A DNA stretch of 48,613 bases from Gammaproteobacteria bacterium (GTDB lineage: Bacteria; Pseudomonadota; Gammaproteobacteria; SZUA-229): positions 1 to 48,613 of the forward strand of contig JAJRUQ010000119.1 of the NCBI GenBank assembly GCA_024277705.1, given 5' to 3'. Of this stretch, positions 44,970 to 48,613 are shown one piece after another. The notes under the pieces were generated by a model, which did no database searches, was not told where the DNA came from, and saw only the letters and a program-made list of their open reading frames with translations. Within the stretch, counting starts at the first letter, position 1. Every line of letters starts with the position of its first letter. A program made the position numbers and the translations under genes.

Positions 44970-45722
44970 GTGATTCTGACCATAGCAAAACGTGAATTGC
45001 GCAGTATGTTTATGTCACCTCTGGCATGGGTCATTCTTGCCGTGGTACAAATTATTTTAGCGTGGTCTTTTTTTTCAATGCTCGATATTTTCTTTAGTGT
45101 CCAGTCAGAGTTAACCACCATGAGCAACGCTCCCGGCGTTACCGATCTGGTTATTTCACCGCTGTTTGAAGTCGCCAGTATTTTGCTGCTGATGATAATA
45201 CCGTTATTAACCATGCGCCTGATCAGTGATGAAAAACGTAACAAGACCATCAGCCTGTTGTTAAGTGCACCGGTGAGCATCACCGAGATTGTACTGGGTA
45301 AATTTTTCGGCCTGATCTTTTTTATAATAATACTGCTTCTGCTGCTGTCTTTAATGCCACTTTCTTTAGCGCCCGGCACACACCTGGATTATGCGAAGAT
45401 ATTCTCCGGCTTGCTGGGTTTGTTTTTAGTATTAACCGCCTTCAGCTCTGCCGGTTTGTACATGTCATCGCTAACCGATAACCCGATGATTGCTGCTATC
45501 AGTACCTTTGGCCTGTTACTGCTGTTATGGATGTTAAACACCAGTACCGCTGCTGCGGCAGAAGGCGACAGTGTTTTAACATATCTGTCTTTACACGTGC
45601 ACTTTACTGCGTTATTACGCGGCATTTTAAACAGCCGTGATATTGCCTACTTTTTACTATTCATTACTGCTTTCCTGGTCCTGGCAATCAGGCAACTGGA
45701 AACACAGAGATTACAGTCGTGA
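44970..45722 (+). CDS. ABC-2 permease, GldF-type
   Basis: 250 aa with about six membrane helices; matches the ABC-2 permease partner of GldA: ELRSMFMSPLAWVILAVVQIILAW, then DLVISPLFEVASILLLMIIPLLTMRLISDEKRNKT and APVSITEIVLGKFFG. The start is a GTG three bases after the ATPase stop, so the two are coupled. It is likely to form the membrane channel with the ATPase and the following GldG-type subunit. Confidence 0.88.
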   Translation: MILTIAKRELRSMFMSPLAWVILAVVQIILAWSFFSMLDIFFSVQSELTTMSNAPGVTDLVISPLFEVASILLLMIIPLLTMRLISDEKRNKTISLLLSAPVSITEIVLGKFFGLIFFIIILLLLLSLMPLSLAPGTHLDYAKIFSGLLGLFLVLTAFSSAGLYMSSLTDNPMIAAISTFGLLLLLWMLNTSTAAAAEGDSVLTYLSLHVHFTALLRGILNSRDIAYFLLFITAFLVLAIRQLETQRLQS

Positions 45723-45795
45723 CTGTTTTTTCACCGGCCAGCCGCTGCGGCTTTATTTGCACAAAAAACATCAATAATAAAATCGTGCATAAATC

Positions 45796-47196
45796 ATGAA
45801 ACTATCAAACCAGTCACGGCTGATGCTTAGCGTTCAGAAGATCATCTTTCTGCTGCTGTTCACCAGCAGTATCGGCATGCTGGCATGGCTCAGCAACCAC
45901 TATACTTATCAGCTTGACCTGACCGCAAACAAACGTCACTCACTTTCCAGCAGCAGTATTGAATTACTGCAGCTGCTCAACAATCCGGTGATGGTGCATG
46001 CCTATACAACGGATGAAGTCACGCAAAAAGCCATCACCGAAATCATTGCCCGTTATCAGCAGATAAAACCTGATTTTGATTTGCTTTTATTAAACCCTGA
46101 CATCGATCTTGCACAGGCTCAGCAGGACGGTATTGTCATGAACAAACCGTTTGCTTTTGTTATTTATTATAACGATAAAGCGGAACACATTGATTCACTG
46201 AGCGAGCAGGCTATCAGCAATGCACTGTTACGCCTGAACCGCCGTGAAGATCAACAGGTGATTTTTTTAAGCGGTCATGGAGAACGTGAGATTAAGGCAA
46301 CAGACAGCCGGGCTTATGCCTCCCTGTTCAGCCAGCTTTCTGACATGGGCTTTCAGCTACAACAAATAAACCTGCTGCAGCAAGCATTACCTGACAACAC
46401 TAAATTGATCGTTATTGCCGCACCTGCCCATGCTTATCATGAGGGCGAACTGGATATCATCAATAAATTTATCAGCCGTGGCGGCAACCTGCTCTGGTTA
46501 TCCGACCCGGTAAGCGATGCCGGGCAAAATAATTATTTCGGTCTGGACAAACTCGCCAGCTCTCTCGGCCTGCAGTTCCATAACGGCGTTATTATTGATA
46601 ACAATCCGGATCTGCGCAAAACCCTGAATATACAGCATCCGGCAATTATCCCTGTTACCGGATATTCACCGCACATTATCAATAACACTATCCGTTATAA
46701 CACACTGTTTCCGATGGCACACGGCATCAGCCCACTGAGTAACACACAAAGCATTAACCACTGGCAGGCGGTATCATTATTTACCTCATCGGCCAAAAGC
46801 TGGACAGAAACCGGCGGCATCAGCAGTGAGATGACATTTAACAGCAACGATGGTGATGTTGCCGGCCCCATTACTATTGCTGTGGCCCTCACACGTAAAG
46901 CACCGGCCGAACAAAACCAGCAGTCACAACAACGTATAGTAGTCATCGGTGACAGTGATTTTTTATCGGACGCCTATATTGGTGCCGGTGCCAACCTGAA
47001 CCTGGGACTCAATATATTCAACTGGCTGATCGGTGATGATGATTTCATTTCCATTGAAAGCAGAACATCCCCTGACACCCGACTGGAACTCAGTGATAGC
47101 GAATTAGCCATTATCGGTTTTGGTTTTTTCCTGATAATGCCACTACTGCTGCTCATTGCCGGTTTCAGAATCTGGCATCTGCGACAGAAAAAATAA
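45796..47196 (+). CDS. GldG-type ABC auxiliary membrane protein
   Basis: 466 aa with an N-terminal helix (about residues 12-31), a long extracytoplasmic region and a C-terminal helix (about 440-460). The TANKRHSLSSSSIELLQLL start and KLIVIAAPAHAYHEGELDIINKFISRGGNLLWLSDP block are typical of GldG/ABC-type uncharacterised transport auxiliary proteins. It is in the same set as the ATPase and permease. ATG at 45796, 73 bp from the permease stop. The biochemical role of this subunit is unknown. Confidence 0.82.
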   Translation: MKLSNQSRLMLSVQKIIFLLLFTSSIGMLAWLSNHYTYQLDLTANKRHSLSSSSIELLQLLNNPVMVHAYTTDEVTQKAITEIIARYQQIKPDFDLLLLNPDIDLAQAQQDGIVMNKPFAFVIYYNDKAEHIDSLSEQAISNALLRLNRREDQQVIFLSGHGEREIKATDSRAYASLFSQLSDMGFQLQQINLLQQALPDNTKLIVIAAPAHAYHEGELDIINKFISRGGNLLWLSDPVSDAGQNNYFGLDKLASSLGLQFHNGVIIDNNPDLRKTLNIQHPAIIPVTGYSPHIINNTIRYNTLFPMAHGISPLSNTQSINHWQAVSLFTSSAKSWTETGGISSEMTFNSNDGDVAGPITIAVALTRKAPAEQNQQSQQRIVVIGDSDFLSDAYIGAGANLNLGLNIFNWLIGDDDFISIESRTSPDTRLELSDSELAIIGFGFFLIMPLLLLIAGFRIWHLRQKK

Positions 47197-47202
47197 ACCC
47201 CT

Positions 47203-48045
47203 ATGCCTGTCTCCGGAAAAACCCTGCTCAACATATTTCTATTTTTTATAGTCCTGCTGCTGGCCGCAATTATCTTTTACAGTGAAGACATTTCCACAGA
47301 CCTGGAAACACTGACGCGAATAAATAGCAGCACTATCCAGAGCATTGGCATTCAGCACAACAAGAACAAAACCACACTGACTAAAGATGCTGATCAACAC
47401 TGGCACATCACTTCCCCGATAGACATTGCCGCCAACGATTTTCGCATTAACACTATTCTCAAACTGTTAAACGCACCGGTTCATAAACGATACCGGTCAT
47501 CCGAAATTGATATGCAAAAAATCGGTTTGCTTGACCCCGCAACCAGCATTACCTTCAACAATATTAAAATCAGCTTTGGCATCACCAATCCTGCCACATC
47601 ACTTCGTTTTATTCGAATCGGCGAAACAATTTCCACAATACAGGACGTTTATTCGCCATTACTCAGCTCACACTTCAGCACCCTGGTTTCTTTAAACCTG
47701 TTACCTGCAGATAAAAGTACTTTTCCCGGGCTGAAAAAACTTGTCCTGATCAACCAGACACTCAACAAAGATGACAAAGGCTTCTGGCACAGTAGCCTCA
47801 ATATCAGCGCAGACCGGATAAACAAAATTCTGGAGCACTGGCAGCACGACCAGGCCTTCGGCGTTCACCAGTATCTTGAACGAAAAAATCTGGGTGATGT
47901 ATTCATCTACCGCCAACAGCCAGTGCAAAAAATACATTATCAGATTACCGACACTGACCCCTGGCTGATACTGGCACGCCCGGAGATCGGGCTTGAATAC
48001 CATCTTGATATCGATGCCTATGACCATCTCATCGCACCTCAATAA
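47203..48045 (+). CDS. DUF4340-like membrane-anchored protein
   Basis: 280 aa with one N-terminal helix (about residues 7-24) and a soluble extracytoplasmic domain containing LLNAPVHKRY and a repeated beta pattern (SITFNNIKISFGI). Proteins of the DUF4340 type commonly follow GldG in such clusters and probably act as an accessory of the transporter. The ATG at 47203 is six bases after the preceding stop, so it belongs to the same transcript. mutM begins only 11 bases downstream. Confidence 0.78.
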   Translation: MPVSGKTLLNIFLFFIVLLLAAIIFYSEDISTDLETLTRINSSTIQSIGIQHNKNKTTLTKDADQHWHITSPIDIAANDFRINTILKLLNAPVHKRYRSSEIDMQKIGLLDPATSITFNNIKISFGITNPATSLRFIRIGETISTIQDVYSPLLSSHFSTLVSLNLLPADKSTFPGLKKLVLINQTLNKDDKGFWHSSLNISADRINKILEHWQHDQAFGVHQYLERKNLGDVFIYRQQPVQKIHYQITDTDPWLILARPEIGLEYHLDIDAYDHLIAPQ

Positions 48046-48056
48046 CGTATACAATC

Positions 48057-48613
48057 ATGCCGGAATTACCTGAAGTCGAAACCAGCCGCAGCGGTATTGA
48101 GCCATATCTGCTGAACAAAACCATCCGGAATATTACCATTCGGCAGTACCACTTACGCTGGCCCATCCCGAAAAATCTCGCCGCACTTGCCAGCGGCCAG
48201 AAAATCCATGCAGTAAAACGCCGTGCTAAATATATTTATCTGCAACTGAATAATGGCAACATCATTATCCATCTGGGCATGTCCGGCAGCCTGCGTATCT
48301 GTGACAACAACATGCCGCCCGAAAAACATGACCATATTGATATCATCGTCAGTAGCAATAAAATACTGCGTTTGCGCGACCCGAGAAAATTCGGCTGCGT
48401 GTTATGGCAGGCAGGTGATATTAATCAGCATAAACTGATTAAAGCACTGGGGGTTGAACCACTTGATGATGTTTTTACTGCTGATTACCTGCATAGTAAA
48501 GCCGGCAAAAGACAATGCAGCATCAAAGCGTTTATTATGAACAGCCACATCGTGGTCGGTGTGGGTAATATTTATGCCAGTGAAGCCCTGTTCAGAGCAA
48601 GAATAAATCCGAA
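48057..48613 (+). CDS. mutM: Formamidopyrimidine-DNA glycosylase MutM, 3'-truncated by window edge
   Basis: The first 185 codons are present, with the end lying outside the window. MutM removes oxidised purines such as 8-oxoguanine. The N terminus MPELPEVETSR holds the catalytic Pro2 and Glu3. Conserved segments follow: AVKRRAKYIYLQL (catalytic Lys region), IIIHLGMSGSLRI, LRLRDPRKFGCVLW and the VVGVGNIYASEALFRARINP helix-two-turn-helix. The zinc finger is beyond the window. The start ATG at 48057 lies 11 bases after the DUF4340-like stop, suggesting co-transcription with the transporter set. Confidence 0.95.
   Translation, partial: MPELPEVETSRSGIEPYLLNKTIRNITIRQYHLRWPIPKNLAALASGQKIHAVKRRAKYIYLQLNNGNIIIHLGMSGSLRICDNNMPPEKHDHIDIIVSSNKILRLRDPRKFGCVLWQAGDINQHKLIKALGVEPLDDVFTADYLHSKAGKRQCSIKAFIMNSHIVVGVGNIYASEALFRARINP

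Overview
The window is a contiguous stretch of a Gammaproteobacterium-type chromosome. The evidence is an EF-G2-type fusA, bipA, hrpA, rluE, a YaiL-like (DUF2058) gene, yjdM, cvfB, a VF530-family gene, znuABC, thiD-thiE and mutM, together with intrinsic terminators, good Shine-Dalgarno sites and a base composition judged by eye to be in the mid-40s % GC. The gene order is not that of E. coli. Two c-type cytochromes, a rubredoxin and a Tat-exported dehydrogenase subunit point to a respiring organism. The genus cannot be named from this sequence. There are no rRNA or tRNA genes, transposases, integrases, phage genes or CRISPR arrays.

Layout. 1-9.9 kb: the 3' part of nadC, a lysophospholipid acyltransferase, a divergent znuCB / znuA zinc uptake locus with a candidate Zur site, two tandem YjbQ proteins (one with key residues replaced), a 2-hydroxyacid dehydrogenase, a rubredoxin, thiD-thiE and a DUF481 outer-membrane protein. 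9.9-19.5 kb: an orphan CbiM-like membrane protein, fusA2, a tightly packed four-gene exported set (solute-binding protein, unknown, DUF922 HEXXH protein, small barrel), bipA, a membrane protein and a TPR protein. 19.5-28 kb: a 5'-3' exonuclease, rluE, yjdM, a cupin, small unknowns, DUF2058 and hrpA. Four palindromic intergenic repeats lie in this part. 28-37.6 kb: a YadGH-like ABC exporter, a PilZ-like protein, chrA, a five-gene GMC dehydrogenase / cytochrome c / thioredoxin operon, a GFA-family protein and an orphan CD-NTase-like protein with altered catalytic positions. 37.6-48.6 kb: a sensor GGDEF-EAL protein, cvfB, VF530, a cupin, an orphan hydantoinase-A protein, a GldA/F/G-DUF4340 transporter set and the start of mutM.

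How the genes work together. ZnuA, ZnuB and ZnuC form one zinc importer, probably Zur-controlled. ThiD, ThiE and the YjbQ pair all relate to thiamine phosphate synthesis. The GMC protein, its Tat-type small subunit and the two cytochromes look like one periplasmic oxidation chain. The four exported proteins at 13.2-15.7 kb look like one envelope system of unknown purpose. The less conventional items are the short-period inverted-repeat elements, the exported operon, the degenerate YjbQ copy and the CD-NTase-like protein.
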